Origin: Yponomeuta sedellus | Taxonomy: Eukaryota > Arthropoda > Insecta > Lepidoptera > Yponomeutidae | Length of the DNA stretch: 64,000 nucleotides | NCBI GenBank assembly: GCA_934045075.1 | Contig: OW203732.1 | Span: forward strand, 20,439,889 to 20,503,888 | Direction: 5' to 3' | Made by a program: the position numbers and the translations under genes | Part shown: positions 20,266-31,057 of the stretch, piece after piece | Numbering within the stretch: the stretch's first letter is position 1 | Layout: every line of letters begins with the position of its first letter | Notes under the pieces: model-generated | What the model was told of the DNA's origin: nothing | Databases searched by the model: none | Seen by the model: only the letters and a program-made list of their open reading frames with translations

Positions 20266-21281
20266 TCTAGAATAGAGTTTGTGTAATGGAGTAAGATCCC
20301 TCCACCTTTCACCAATAAACCTACCGGAAGTAGTTTCGAGAAACTACGACAGTTACGGTTGTGGCATTACAGCGACACTATTTTCATCGACAATCGCAAA
20401 TTTTGTTAGTGGCCCTATTGCACTCTAGTCTACATAAGCTAACACCTGTTTGCCACAAAACTTTTTTTATTTGACAACTGGCCAAATGGCCCTTAAAAAC
20501 CAACTATGGAACCAAGATGGCCGCCAATTCAAACATCGAACTCGCGCTGCCTAATACAGTTGTACGGCAGTGAATTTAAATAATACTCGGGAACAGTATT
20601 GAATATCTGCCAAGCGGGCAGAGTATCGGATTTACATTTCACTGTGCCACAAAAGAAGCCGAGAACAGAATCCCCTTCGTACAGTGCTACACAAGAAATG
20701 AGCGCAGACGTTCAAATTTTGAATGTGCGGCAAGTTGATCGACCAATGTGTTGTGAAAGTTTTAGTTCAAAAAAGTTGATCGACCAATCAGATAGTTTCA
20801 TTTTATGGCAGGCCGCGCGCCTTAGTTGCTATTGGTTGATTCAACGTCATCGATGCAGGTGACTATTAGTTTGGCAGTATTAGCGTGAGCGAAATAGGTA
20901 GCGCTACTGCGGCAATCAATTCTGCACCTTAACCGTATTGGCTAAAGATCATGTTGAATGTACTTATAGCTTCGGGTACTTTCGTCACACTTCTTCCAAG
21001 TCTGCGCGAACATAGATTCCCGAAGGGACTTTTATGATGTGTAGTACTGTAACAACTTATTTAAAGAAAGTGAAGTGTGAGCGAGAGGTAAACAGTCCCT
21101 TCCTTGACGGTGTTTTATTATGTTAATACCTTGAGTAGGATTCCCCCGCTGCCTTAACAAATCTGACTAACTTTCAACTCATAATTTCAGGATTTTGTCA
21201 ATAATATGCATTGAAATCTGGGTGGTTTGCTTCGGTTATATAGATAGTAATTCCATCTATATACACTAATACTTTTAAGTT
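20266..21281. other. Unassigned; one YY1-like site
   Basis: CAAGATGGCCGCC at about 20514 matches the YY1/Pho core except for one base. Nearby GTTGATCGACCAAT occurs twice (20732-20786). An 87-codon frame at 20599 has no recognised domain. A host regulatory stretch or an old repeat are both possible. Confidence 0.3.
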
Positions 21282-21388
21282 TGTCGTCGTCGTCGTCAGG
21301 CTATACTAGTCCACTGCTGGACATAGCCCTCCCCTAAAGAGCGTCACGTTGTGCTATTGTAGGGGGTAATGCCCATAATCCCCACGCA
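21282..21388 (-). repeat. LINE-D unit, 5'-truncated
   Basis: (GTC)n, GGCTATACTAGTCCACTGC and GGTAATGCCCATAATCCCC in antisense. The unit breaks off after CCCCACGC. Confidence 0.75.
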
Positions 21389-21861
21389 TCATCGGCATTA
21401 ATTTTCTTCTATACATACTTTTTGAGTATGTTTAGAAGAAAAATGAAAAAATAATTGACTAATTGATGTAAACATCCTATATTGTTTTAAAAATATAGTG
21501 AAAAATATATAAGAGCCTCACCGTCGATTAAAAAAGTGACCCGCATGCCGCGCAACCTTTGCTCTGGCGGGCTACTAATGATTCTCATAGCATCGAGATT
21601 GTGACGAGATATGTTTGTAAAGCGCATTTGAAAAAAAACTAGTGTATTCGATATGTAATGTCAAGGCACAATCCTTTTGCTACGGCTGTATGGTGTATAG
21701 ATATTTCTATAAAACGCAACAAAAAAGATGAAAAGAAAGAAAATAAAAACAGCAAAATTAAAAAAGAGCAGGAGAGAAAGATGTAATCTTTATTAAAACC
21801 GAGGAGCAGAGGAAAGGCGGCGAAAGAAGAATAACAAAATAAACATAAAACACATTATTAT
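21389..21861. other. Unassigned AT-rich sequence
   Basis: A short hairpin surrounds 21407-21445 (TTTTCTTCTATACATACTT with GTATGTTTAGAAGAAAA). No gene recognised. Confidence 0.3.
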
Positions 21862-22052
21862 ATTATTTTTAACGCACTAACCCGTGTTACGTACTAACTT
21901 GTACGTAATACAGAGAGTATTGTAAGGAGGTTCGAAATTTCACTGATGCCGGTAGACGCCCATTAGCTCAGTTGGGAGAGCGCACCGTTAGCCAGAGGTC
22001 GCGGGTTCGAGTCCCGGCATGGGTGGAATTTTTAGCCTCTAAATAGTTTTTT
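21862..22052 (+). repeat. SINE-T2 copy, anticodon-arm deletion
   Basis: Begins CGCACTAACCCGTGTTACG. A box TAGCTCAGTTGG and B box GGTTCGAGTCC are kept, but the anticodon-stem region is shortened to GCACCGTTAGCC. Ends TAGCCTCTAAATAGTTTTTTA. Confidence 0.85.
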
Positions 22053-22808
22053 ATAGAACACATTATTACTACATATTAATTATAAAAAGAAAAGAACACG
22101 AAAGTTCACAGCGTATCACTGCTGCTATAAACGGCAACTGACTCAGCAATATGCTGACGGGCAAACCTTCAGCGCAGAGAAGGAATTTTTCAGAATCATA
22201 CTGTACGGATACGGACCAGGAAAGAGCTGACTGCAAACCTCCAACTTATAACCCAACCCACCTCCAATAAGTAAGGAGTTTGACAAATGATGTAGTTCTT
22301 TTTTCGTATTTTTTTTTTAATAAAACAATAATACTCCTGAGATAGAGAGGGTCTATTAACAGCCTTGAACAGCCGAGAACAGAGTCTAGAACAGCCAACA
22401 GATTATTAAATTGAAAGGTTCACGCGCGATATCTTATGTTATTCCACAGACTATGTAAAAACCATTACATTTTGCGAATGCTCTGCAGAAGGCTTTGTAG
22501 TAGGTTTTCTTGTACAAAGTATATTGACATGAACTTCGTGGAATTCAGTGCTAATTAAATACAAATTATGCTTAAACCTGACCTATCCGCGGACGTAATG
22601 AGTGTTGTTTTTCGACTTGAGGCCCTCAAGTCACTTTTAGTTTTTGCGTGAGGTCGAGTTGAGTTGAGGGTAGACCACCTACCCCCACTACAATAATTGG
22701 CCTTACTCGCCACTTCAGTCTACCCGGGACTACGGCAACTGCAACTCTGTCGAAACATCGGGAATTATACCTGAGCCAAATTCGATAACGAATGGCGATA
22801 AACAAACC

Positions 22809-22821
22809 GTTGCTAGGCAAC
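22809..22821. promoter_or_regulatory. Palindromic X-box (RFX-type) motif
   Basis: GTTGCTAGGCAAC is a perfect RFX X-box match, 39 bp inside the left end of the mariner relic. It may be an internal transposase-related or chance site; there is no adjacent host gene. Confidence 0.35.
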
Positions 22822-23274
22822 GACTTGTTTACACCTAAAAGGCAGATCTTAACAACCTTTTCTAGAAATCGTTTTCATACAAATAATAATCGTTCCTCCT
22901 ACTAATGTAAAATGCTTATTTATGTATATATGTTTATGATTTTATAGTGAAAGGCTTAACCGATTTTAATATGACATATGACAACACTGATATATGAAAT
23001 ATGAAACACAGATTTAACAAACATCTACGCGAGCCATGCCGCATGATTTTCCTAATAGAATTAAGCGCAGCGTTTAAGCAAAAAAACATACAACCTCTTC
23101 AACTTTATAATATTAATAAGTACCTATAGATGCTACTATGAAAATGAGTAGATTGGGACCTACTGCAAATATTGCAATAAAAGAAAGTTCTTTGTATATA
23201 TTTTTATTCATATGTTCACACTAATCATCACTGTCACTGGCCAAAGAGAAGGATGAATTTGTGTCTCCGGAGAC

Positions 23275-23655
23275 TTAAATTATAAATTCATCAATGATAT
23301 TATCCATTACACCATCAAATTCGGCGTTTTCTTCTCTTCTTTAATTACGTGTTCAACACAACGTTGCCATGCTGCTGGAGTAATTTTACTTATTGCCTCA
23401 TCTAACAGGACCTTTATTTAGTGCAGCCATTTAAAAAGTTTTATTTTTGGCAGCAACATGGCCTTTTACTTGCCCCCATATGATTTCTATCGGATTTAAT
23501 TTACAATGATATGGGGACAATCTATATTTTTGTCTTGTGCCATTTTGTCACACATAATATGCTATAAACTTATGCCATTTACACGTATTGACAAACGACT
23601 AAACTTCACTTGTTGGCATAAACTAAATTTCCCAAAATGTTTGTCACACCTGAAT
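23275..23655 (-). pseudogene. Degraded mariner-type transposase, C-terminal part
   Basis: Shifting among minus-strand frames gives MAQDKNID, then RLSPYHCKLNPIEIIWGQ and VKGHVAAKNKTF, a stop, and finally NIIDEFII followed by a stop at 23275. YHC.LNPIE..W is the signature around the last catalytic acidic residue of a large insect DDE family in the IS630-Tc1-mariner group (established). Several stops and frameshifts make it non-functional. A further upstream piece lies beyond the SINE at about 23955-24000. Confidence 0.8.
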
Positions 23656-23668
23656 TTCATCCATGTTT

Positions 23669-23940
23669 ACACTATTTTTATTTTTAATGCACTAACCCGT
23701 GCTAAGGAACAAATTTACTGCAAAGTAGGTAGTCGGGGCTGTAAGTAATGCAATTTGCTTAAGTCAGATGTCGCTGCCTGTACGTAATACAGAGAATATT
23801 GTAAAGAGGTTCGAAATTTCACTGATGCCGTGAGTCGCCCATTGGCTCAATTGGTAGAGCGCTGGTACGGATAGCCAGAGGTTGCGGGTTCGAATCCCGG
23901 CATGGGTGAAATTTTTAGCCTCTAAATAGGTTTTTAAAAA
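23669..23940 (+). repeat. SINE-T2 with 13-bp target duplication
   Basis: TTCATCCATGTTT precedes (23656-23668) and follows (23941-23953). The unit begins with a T-rich lead and TGCACTAACCCGTGCTAAGG. It then carries a long leader (GTAGTCGGGGCTGTAAGTAA), the tRNA-like head and the 3' end AAATAGGTTTTTAAAAA. It lies inside the mariner relic and is therefore younger. Confidence 0.9.
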
Positions 23941-24262
23941 TTCATCCATGTTTCTTTTTCTGTAGGGCTGTCGCGTAAAATTAATGTCGAATTTTTTATA
24001 GTTTTTTGAAATAACAAGGTAATGTGCATGTTATTTGAGTGATTCTAATTAAATATGCTGCAATAGGAATTGTTAATAAATAGTTAGCAAGTTATCATGA
24101 TCATATCATGGCTATAATCATGTAAACAATAGAAGATTTGTAAAACTTGAGTTGTGATAACCCTAAATTGGTTTGTTTACCTCTATTCTTTATCGAGTTT
24201 GGCAGAACTGTAAGGCAATTGCGTTTTTACCTAATACATAATCACAATCAGACCCGTCTAAT

Positions 24263-25720
24263 ATAATTACGATGTACCTAAGTAAATAAATAAAATACTA
24301 CCATTTTTGGAAGTAACTAGAAGCTAGGCTTCTATTTCATTTACTAGCTATTCTTGAGTTGGATTTGTTCCAGGATTTTTTTCGAACTGATGAATTATTA
24401 GACCGTTTTGTCTTTCGCTCTTTTTGCTGACTGAGGTGGACGTGGAAATGTAGCCATTGAACCTGAAGGCAGCATCATAAGTTCAGACTATTTTTTCAAT
24501 TCAAAATAAATTAGGTACCTACGAGTAGAATAGCTTCAACATCGATTGTGATTCCCGGTATTGAAAAAAATTGAGAGTTGGGAGCTTTGGCGGGAAGAGG
24601 GGGCTTAAAAGAAAGCAATTGTAGGACGTGATGGATATGGGCGGAATAGAAACAGTTCTCGCTATAGTTGTCTGCCCGAGACATTCAGTGTGTTAGCATC
24701 CATTTTGTTGACCCAATGTTGACACTGAAGCACTTGTGTTTATTTTATGTAATGCTCATGTGTACACTAAGCAAATGTTTATCGCTTTCATTTTCACGTT
24801 TAGCGTATTTCACCACAGACATTCGCAATAGGTTTTAACATCACAAACGAGAACAAATTTACGCCCACTATTGAAAAACCACCAAAAAACTACATCTCAA
24901 GAAAGGTCTATTTGTTTAGCGGCACTTCAATTGGTGTTTCGATCATTTCTAAAAGTCCTTCGAAACGTCAAATAAGAAAGAGACTGTAACGGTGCAAACC
25001 TCTTTACACATTTTTTTTAATATTTCTTTAATTTTGTCTATGATTTCCAGAAATTTTAAATATTAAGTCACCCATTTTTGAGAGTTCATTAATTTTTTTA
25101 GCATTACTATTTCACATTTCAACTAGACCTGACTATTTTTACCTGCTCATTCTGTGTTTATAAAATTTTCTATTTATATTGCAAATAAAATAAACAAACA
25201 CCTTTAAATAAAGCACAAAGTTGAAGTCATTCCTGTTTTATTATTTATTATAAAATACTATCGTTGAAATATCAATGATGGTATCATTGATAAAGTATAA
25301 AATTGTGACCTATTTGTACAATGGGAGTTTAGTGATAGTGATTCATTGACGCGTCATTGGCAGGCGTTTGCGTTAGCGACTAGGTTCAGTTTCAAAAAAC
25401 AGCAGTGAATGTTACATTTTCGTTTTATCAACGAATGAGACTCGAGCCCCAGGCAGCTAGTTTTAGTTCTATCGGTTCAAACCGATTATTCTTGTCTCAG
25501 CGCAAAATACTGAGGTTGGTTTTATTCTCATTGTAAATCGGACTTAACAAATGAATAATGAAACCGCATACAGTTAACAGCGTTAGTTAGCAGCGAACCT
25601 TGCCATGCGGATCACGGAGCTCTTCTAACATCTCACTCAGTTCAGCACCGAGGATAATGTAATATCGCTTAACATACTACGTGATTCCTGAGGGCAAAAA
25701 CGCCGTTCTAACACTGCCCG
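24263..25720. other. Unassigned AT-rich sequence
   Basis: No TE family placed. A 24430-24520 stretch reads MLPSGSMATFPRPPQSAKRAK on the minus strand without a start context or family match. A small hairpin at about 25258-25300 (TATCGTTGAAATATCAATGATGG) is present. Confidence 0.3.
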
Positions 25721-25941
25721 TTCATTTTGAGTGCTTTATCTGCGAACGAGATTTACTATACCTAGTTCATTTTGAGTGCTTTATTTGCGAACGCGACTTA
25801 CTATAGTTCATTTTGAGTGTTTTTTTTGCGAACTGGATTTACTACAGTTCAACCGCCAGTACATTTTGAGTGCTTTATTTGCGAACGAGATTTACTATAG
25901 TTCGTTTTGGGTGCTTTATTTGCAAACAAGATTAATTATAA
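25721..25941. repeat. Tandem repeat, about 41-bp unit, five copies
   Basis: Units start at 25721, 25766, 25807, 25861 and 25901 with the shared core TTCATTTTGAGTGCTTTATT and GCGAACGAGATTTACTATAG. A 13-bp spacer (25848-25860) interrupts units 3 and 4. Copies differ by single substitutions. Confidence 0.85.
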
Positions 25942-25948
25942 TAACGGT

Positions 25949-26065
25949 TGGCTGAAAGACATGACTTTTAGTGATAAGGCCGCCATCTGTAGTCTTAGGT
26001 TAATAAATATCTGTGAGATTTTATTTTTTATGCACAATAAAGTCTTCTCTACCTATCTTTCAATC
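25949..26065 (+). repeat. Jockey-like LINE 3' UTR
   Basis: GGCTGAAAGACATGACTTTTAG, TGATAAGGCCGCCATCTG and GCACAATAAAGTCTTC follow the family order in sense. Confidence 0.65.
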
Positions 26066-26327
26066 TGTAGTTCAACCGCGAGTAAATTTTGCTTTACTCG
26101 CCAAAGCATTTATTCATTTGCATTAATTCCCAGTGCGGGCGTGTATCAGTGACTTTGTTTTCTAAGTTCTGTATAAGTTAAAGTAGCAATAGCGCTCGCT
26201 AACTGTGAACAGTAATCGCCCAGAATAAAGCCTATATTCTCTCTATCTTTGAATAAGCTTGGGCCTTGCATGCAGTGGAACATTTATAAGCTAAAAAATC
26301 GAACATATATTTTTTATCTCTTTATTA

Positions 26328-27140
26328 GGGGTTCCCTATTTCATACCGAAAATTCTTTGTTCGAAATACGGTTCACCTACGAATGATACTGCGAAGAGTT
26401 GATTGTTCGACGCTTTTTTAATCCGATACTTTCATTGTTCGGTGCCTTGTTACTTCGAAAACGTTTTGCCGATGCCTCGTTGCTTTGAAAAATGTTACAC
26501 CGGTGCATTATATTATCGATGCTTATTTCTTCAGTGCTTCGCTGCTTCAAAAAACGTTTTGCCGAGAGTTTTACTTGCAGGAACAGAATATTATAATGTT
26601 ATAAATTTAAGGGTTATTATTATTAATGCAAAACTCATATCTGTCTATGATAATAATATTCCCTCTCTTTGACTTTAATACATTAATAATTTGTCGATAT
26701 CGACATTATTACCAGAAAAAAAATACTTGTAAGTAATTTTATTCTAACTAAATACGCAGTCCGAATGAATAAACACTTAACGAAATCAGATTGGGAATGA
26801 AATGTGAAATACCCTCAATAATGCCAATGAAAAATGAAAAAAAGAGATACCTATGCATGGCATTAAAAACTTCTATGTACTTTTATAATAATGAATGGAT
26901 AATAATGATTTAACAAGGCACCAAACTAACAGCAGTCGGTGCATAAACATTAGATATAATTAACTGTCGCATTAAAAAGCATCGCAGTAAAGTTTTCGAT
27001 GTAACGAGCATCGAACCAACAAGCAGTCGGTGTATAAACATTCGAATGAATAAGGTGTCGAACAATCAATCGTTCGACGTATCATTCGTAGGTGAACCGT
27101 ATTTCGAAAAAAGAATTTTCGGTATGAAATAGGGAATCCC
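26328..27140. mobile_element. 813-bp element with long inverted repeats
   Basis: The ends GGGGTTCCCTATTTCATACC and (inverted) GGGATTCCCTATTTCATACC begin arms that match for roughly 85 bp (AAATACGGTTCACCTACGAATG). TTTATTA flanks both sides (26321-26327, 27141-27147). A GG start and TTA in the duplication suggest PIF/Harbinger-type, but a 7-bp duplication is equally readable. The left interior has about 20-bp subrepeats of TTCGATGCYT-like units. No transposase seen. Confidence 0.75.
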
Positions 27141-27147
27141 TTTATTA

Positions 27148-27579
27148 GTGGCCAGTATTTATGAAACGTTGAACTGACATATCCAGCGACAACTGTCAGC
27201 ACTAAAAGCAGGCATGGAGGTTATTAAAGAAAAAAGTTTATATTCTAGCGAGGGTGTGCAATGGAATACCGCTTTGGCGTGATAGTAAAATTTTATATTT
27301 GGAGCGTCAGATGTGGCGCGTATTGAGTCAGCAGCTAACGTTGGTTTGAAGAGATATTTAGCTTGCTGGAAGGGCAATATTATTTTAGGTAGGTAGGTAC
27401 TTTACTGAAACCCGCCTTCATAAATTGTTTAAATGGTCCTTCAATGTTCATAAAGCGAAATTAAATACACTGCCATATATATATATATATATTGTCGTAC
27501 CATGTAGCTTAAAATTACTCTATTAGCAGTACGAAAAAAGTCTTGGAGCGCAACTTAACAAACTAGCTGCTGGTACGCA
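27148..27579. other. Unassigned; short TA microsatellite
   Basis: (TA)n at about 27475-27492. No gene or repeat family recognised. Confidence 0.3.
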
Positions 27580-27581
27580 TT

Positions 27582-27832
27582 TCAGCCTTGGTGGCACAGC
27601 AGTTTGGCACGCTGACTGTAAAATTGAAGGTCTCGGGTTCGATCCCCGGCCAGGTCAAACTAGAAAACGAACTTTTCTAGTTTGTCTCGGGTCTTTGATG
27701 TTATCTATGTATTTATTGTATTAAATTTATCGTTGAGTTAGCACCTATAACACAAGTCATTAAGTTGTACTTAGTATAGGGCTAACGAGATCCATGTAAT
27801 ATGTCCATGAATGTTTATATAATATTTATATA
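27582..27832 (+). repeat. SINE-T1, full length
   Basis: Head GCCTTGGTGGCACAGCAG (A box), B box GGGTTCGATCCCCGG, body CTCGGGTCTTTGATGTTATC, TTAAGTTGTACTTAGTATAG and 3' end TGTCCATGAATGTTTATATA. The anticodon-region equivalent CTGACTGTAAAATTGAAGG no longer pairs as a tRNA. Confidence 0.88.
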
Positions 27833-27889
27833 TATATTTCGCTTGAAAATGCGAATCAAAATAAATTAAAACATAATTAATTTTAGCAG

Positions 27890-28560
27890 GAAACTATATC
27901 ATTTATTCTTTTAAAATCTCCTGTCACAGTTTTTGTTAGCGTACTCCGCCAAAAAGGATTCTATTTTAATCAATATTTTTGTGATTTTTTTTGTAGGTCT
28001 GAGATTAGGTCGTAGGTTTATTATTATGGCAACACCAAGTTTATGGGATCAGCTAGAGTCGTATACATAAAAACCTCATGTCACAGTGTTTGTTATCAAC
28101 TCCTACTGAACGGCTTCACAGATTTTTATGTTTTTTTGTATATGATTCTGGGTAGTTATCGTTATCAACCCTTATATGTCCCCACTGCTGGGGCACGGGT
28201 CTCTGCCTGCATCGCAGGAAGGTTAGGCCATACTCCACCACGGGGGCCAAGTCCGTGTTGGTGGAGGATTGCAAGACAGTGGCGGGCCTTACTGTCAGAA
28301 GTTATCAAGCCCATAAGGCCTCCGACATGGCTCAACGACTGCCATTATATGACAGCCGGCACCAACGGCTTAACATGCTTTGCGAAGCACGGAAGCGCTC
28401 GGAAAAATGCCACTAGAGGTAGTCACGGGACGGTCACCCATTCTGTACCTGACCGCGCCTGTCGTTGTTTACTCAAGTGATTGATTCCAATCACTCGGTT
28501 TGCCTAGGCCACCAGCGCTTCACTGGGTAGATCTAACAATAATTCGTTGGCTAATTATAG
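27890..28560 (+). repeat. Two repeat-H copies, second interrupted
   Basis: First copy 27890-28035 (CTCCTGTCACAGTTTTTGTTA, TCTGAGATTAGGTCGTAGG). Second copy 28063-28155 continues at 28531 after a 5S-SINE. Class uncertain. Confidence 0.5.
28156..28522 (-). repeat. 5S-SINE with 8-bp target duplication
   Basis: CTGGGTAG on both sides (28148-28155, 28523-28530). Full-length antisense copy; head shows GAGTAAACAACGACAGGCGCG and GAATGGGTGACCG, body complete. A 7-bp deletion removes CGCC within CAAGCCGCCC. Confidence 0.9.
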
Positions 28561-29278
28561 CAAAACAACGTTTGCGGAGTCAGCTAACTAACTAGCTGTT
28601 ATATAAAATTCAATGCGACCACTTAAAAGCTTTGCAAAATTATCCGCTCAGAATCTCTCTAAAAAGTATTTTTAGAACTTTTAAGTACGTAATGTTGTAT
28701 CGAATAAAATATTCAATGGCCCTCCGACATTGACAAAGATACAGCACGGAACTTAATAACGACAGAGACGTCCATGACTGTTTTATTTCTAGTGACCCCG
28801 CTCCGCGCCATCCGTCTGACGGGCATGCCGGTGACCATCTGATTGGATCTAGTCGAGCTGACGTGTGGCCACGAAAGGCGCGACAAAGTTTAGCGGCGAG
28901 GGCAACTGCTATACCTATGAACCTCATTGTTATGGCAGCTGTACACACTCGCCCAAGAGCCAGCGACGATTTCATAGTGCTGTTTGTGTAAAACCCGCAA
29001 CGAATGATAAAGTCTCGGCCTGTAGGGCGAGCGTGTACTGTCGCCCTTACAGTAAATACGAGTAAGTTGTTCAATGTACAATCAGCTAGAGTTGCGATGC
29101 ATCACTTTTGAAAGTTCTGTTTATTTTTTGTTGACCTCCAAAAACCTTTTTGTTTTGTGAGCAAAAATTGTTCGGATGTGTATCTGCGTGAAGGGAAACC
29201 AAATTTTAAGGGGATCCACCGCAATCCTGGGTGGACGGATAATAATTATTCAAATATTTCTAGCCGGGTACATTTAGT
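28561..29278. other. Unassigned, GC-richer 28780-29080
   Basis: Overlapping open frames of 63-144 codons on both strands without known motifs. TGTACACACTCGCCC at 28942 pairs with GGGCGAGCGTGTAC at about 29026. Could be a host regulatory island or an unplaced element. Confidence 0.3.
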
Positions 29279-29709
29279 TAGGGGAAAGTTGCGATCATTG
29301 GACTAGCTCTTTCAATGGACCACAAAGGTATTTCCAAAACTATTCAAGCTAGCGACACTCAAACTAGTCGAAAAGAGTCCGCGCTGACTCTGTTGCACCC
29401 CCCTCTTACCTCAGTGACGCTACGGCACGTGGCGAGGACGGACGCGTGTGGCTGTGTTCGCGGCGGTCAAAATCTTATTATTTGACTGTGAACAATTTCA
29501 TGTAAGTATCATTCTATTCATATTTGTTTGGGTGTACTGTTATGAAGTATTAGAGAATTTAATTGTGATTTCATGTGTGTTATTCAATTTTGTCTTAGCA
29601 TGATGATGTATATTTTCTTTTCTTAACGAGTACCTTGTTGCCATCAATGGACCTCAAGGGAGTTCCACCGTTGGACCGGTCCAATCATAGCAACTTTTTA
29701 TTGTTGCAG

Positions 29710-30219
29710 GACAGGTTTGTTTTTTGCAACTAGCAGGACAGACTGATGATCCCTTGCCTACAGATGCAGAGGAAAGCCACATTAATATTGGATCTCCACC
29801 TGTAATGACCCTACAAAATGAAAATGTCCAGATACCTACAGCGCGACGTAAATCTACTAGCTTTGAGTTTCATATTCAACATATATCTCCTGGCGCCATA
29901 AAGATAGCAGAGGAATGGCGGAAAAGAAGTCGAAGAGCACAAAGCAGCATTGAATTGACTTCGTCGCCGTACAAAACTGCCCTAGATGAGAAAGCAAAGG
30001 TCCCAAAGCAGAAGAAGCCAAAATTGTCCACCAAAGAACCTCAATCATCAACCAGTAAAGAAGGTAATGTGAATATAGAACAATGGTTTTGCAAAATCTG
30101 TCTAAAATTTGAAATAGAAGACGTGATTCAATGCATGATCTGTAAAGCCTGGGTACATATCGAGTGAGCTTGTGTTAAAAAACACGTAAAAAAGTACCTG
30201 TGCCCTCATTGCACAACAT
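29710..30219 (+). pseudogene. C-terminal transposase fragment with PHD-like zinc finger
   Basis: Following a good 3' splice site (TTTTTATTGTTGCAG, ending 29709) the frame reads TDDPLPTDAEE, a basic KVPKQKKPKLSTKEPQ stretch and a C-x2-C ... C-x2-C finger (WFCKICLKF, IQCMICKAWVHIE). A stop at 30165 interrupts it and the final KKYLCPHC follows. A C-terminal finger of this type is common in insect pogo/Tigger transposases (family knowledge). A candidate donor CAATTTCAT|GTAAGT lies at 29502. The catalytic domain is missing. Confidence 0.65.
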
Positions 30220-30571
30220 AGAAATTATTATCAATAATAATTATACCTATTGTGCCTTTTTAAAATGTGATTTTATAACTTTTTAATCTAGTTTTAAATG
30301 TCGTCAGTTAACTGAATTACTTTATAAAGTTAGCAGGCACTGCAATTTTGTACTTTTATCTTGTTTTAAAAAAAAATATTTGATCTCATTATGATTGCTA
30401 TTTTATAAGATTATTTTTTAATGTATAATTATATTTTGACAGTTACTATAAGTGACCTTAGGTTCTTTTATGTTTATTTTGATGTCTGTGATTTTTTATA
30501 ATCTTAATTTTCATAATTTTTTGATCTCATTCAATGTGCCAAATGTAAAATTTTATTAGTAGCTAATTTAA

Positions 30572-31057
30572 CCCTTTATAGGGCAAAAGCGAAATTAGTA
30601 TAGCGGCTGTATCAATTCTAACTTAAAAACCGGTTTCTACTACCTGTTCAGTTCAAACCATTATTGTACTTCATAAATACAGATTTAGATTATGATTTAT
30701 ATACCAAATTCAAGGAAAATAAATAAATAATCTATTAACTTACCTTAAAACACGTAAATATCACATTTTACCACTAAATTGTTTAATTATATATCAAACA
30801 TAATCACTTCTCCTGGCCGTAAACACTTATTGAGACTGAAGACACAAACGTAACCACCACTTTGTCACACCCTACCAAGATCATGTGACTAACTTCACTT
30901 TGGTGGTTTCACTTGTTGCTTGCGTCCGTTCAGGGAAGACTCATTTAAACAATAAAGTCGACTACAAAAGCAAGCTCACATGAATTATGAGCCTTTTAAT
31001 CAACCTTGACAGGTGGTTACAGCCACCATACTAATTTCGCTTTTGCCCTATAAAGGG
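30572..31057. mobile_element. piggyBac-type MITE, 486 bp, nested
   Basis: Inverted arms of about 40 bp begin CCCTTTATAGGGCAAAAGCG. The left flank is TTAA (30568-30571); the right flank is TTTA (31058-31061), one change from TTAA. TTAA targets and CCC termini fit piggyBac. No coding sequence. Confidence 0.75.

Larger units (their letters stand above)
22770..24210 (-). mobile_element. IS630-Tc1-mariner transposon relic, 1441 bp
   Basis: TA stands on both sides (22768-22769 and 24211-24212). Terminal repeats of about 40 bp pair CCAAATTCGATAACGAAT with the inverse of ATTCTTTATCGAGTTTGG and both reach AAACAAACC. The minus strand holds a degraded transposase C-terminus. A SINE-T2 is inserted at 23669-23940. 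Confidence 0.8.
22525..24262. mobile_element. K element interrupted by a mariner-type transposon
   Basis: 22525-22769 carries the K interior (GTAATGAGTGTTG, CGCCACTTCAGTCTACCCGG, GTCGAAACATCGGGAA). 24211-24262 carries the K arm (GGCAATTGCGTTTTTACC, TAATCACAATCAGACCCGT). Removing 22770-24210 plus one TA rejoins the K sequence in the order seen at 18170-18236. Confidence 0.75.

Noticed and set aside
25721..25941. CRISPR-like array
   Set aside because: Units are contiguous tandem repeats without unique spacers, and the DNA is eukaryotic.
29724..30167. Host PHD-finger gene
   Set aside because: In-frame stop inside the finger, TA-flanked inverted ends around it, and no upstream coding exon. A transposase fragment fits better.
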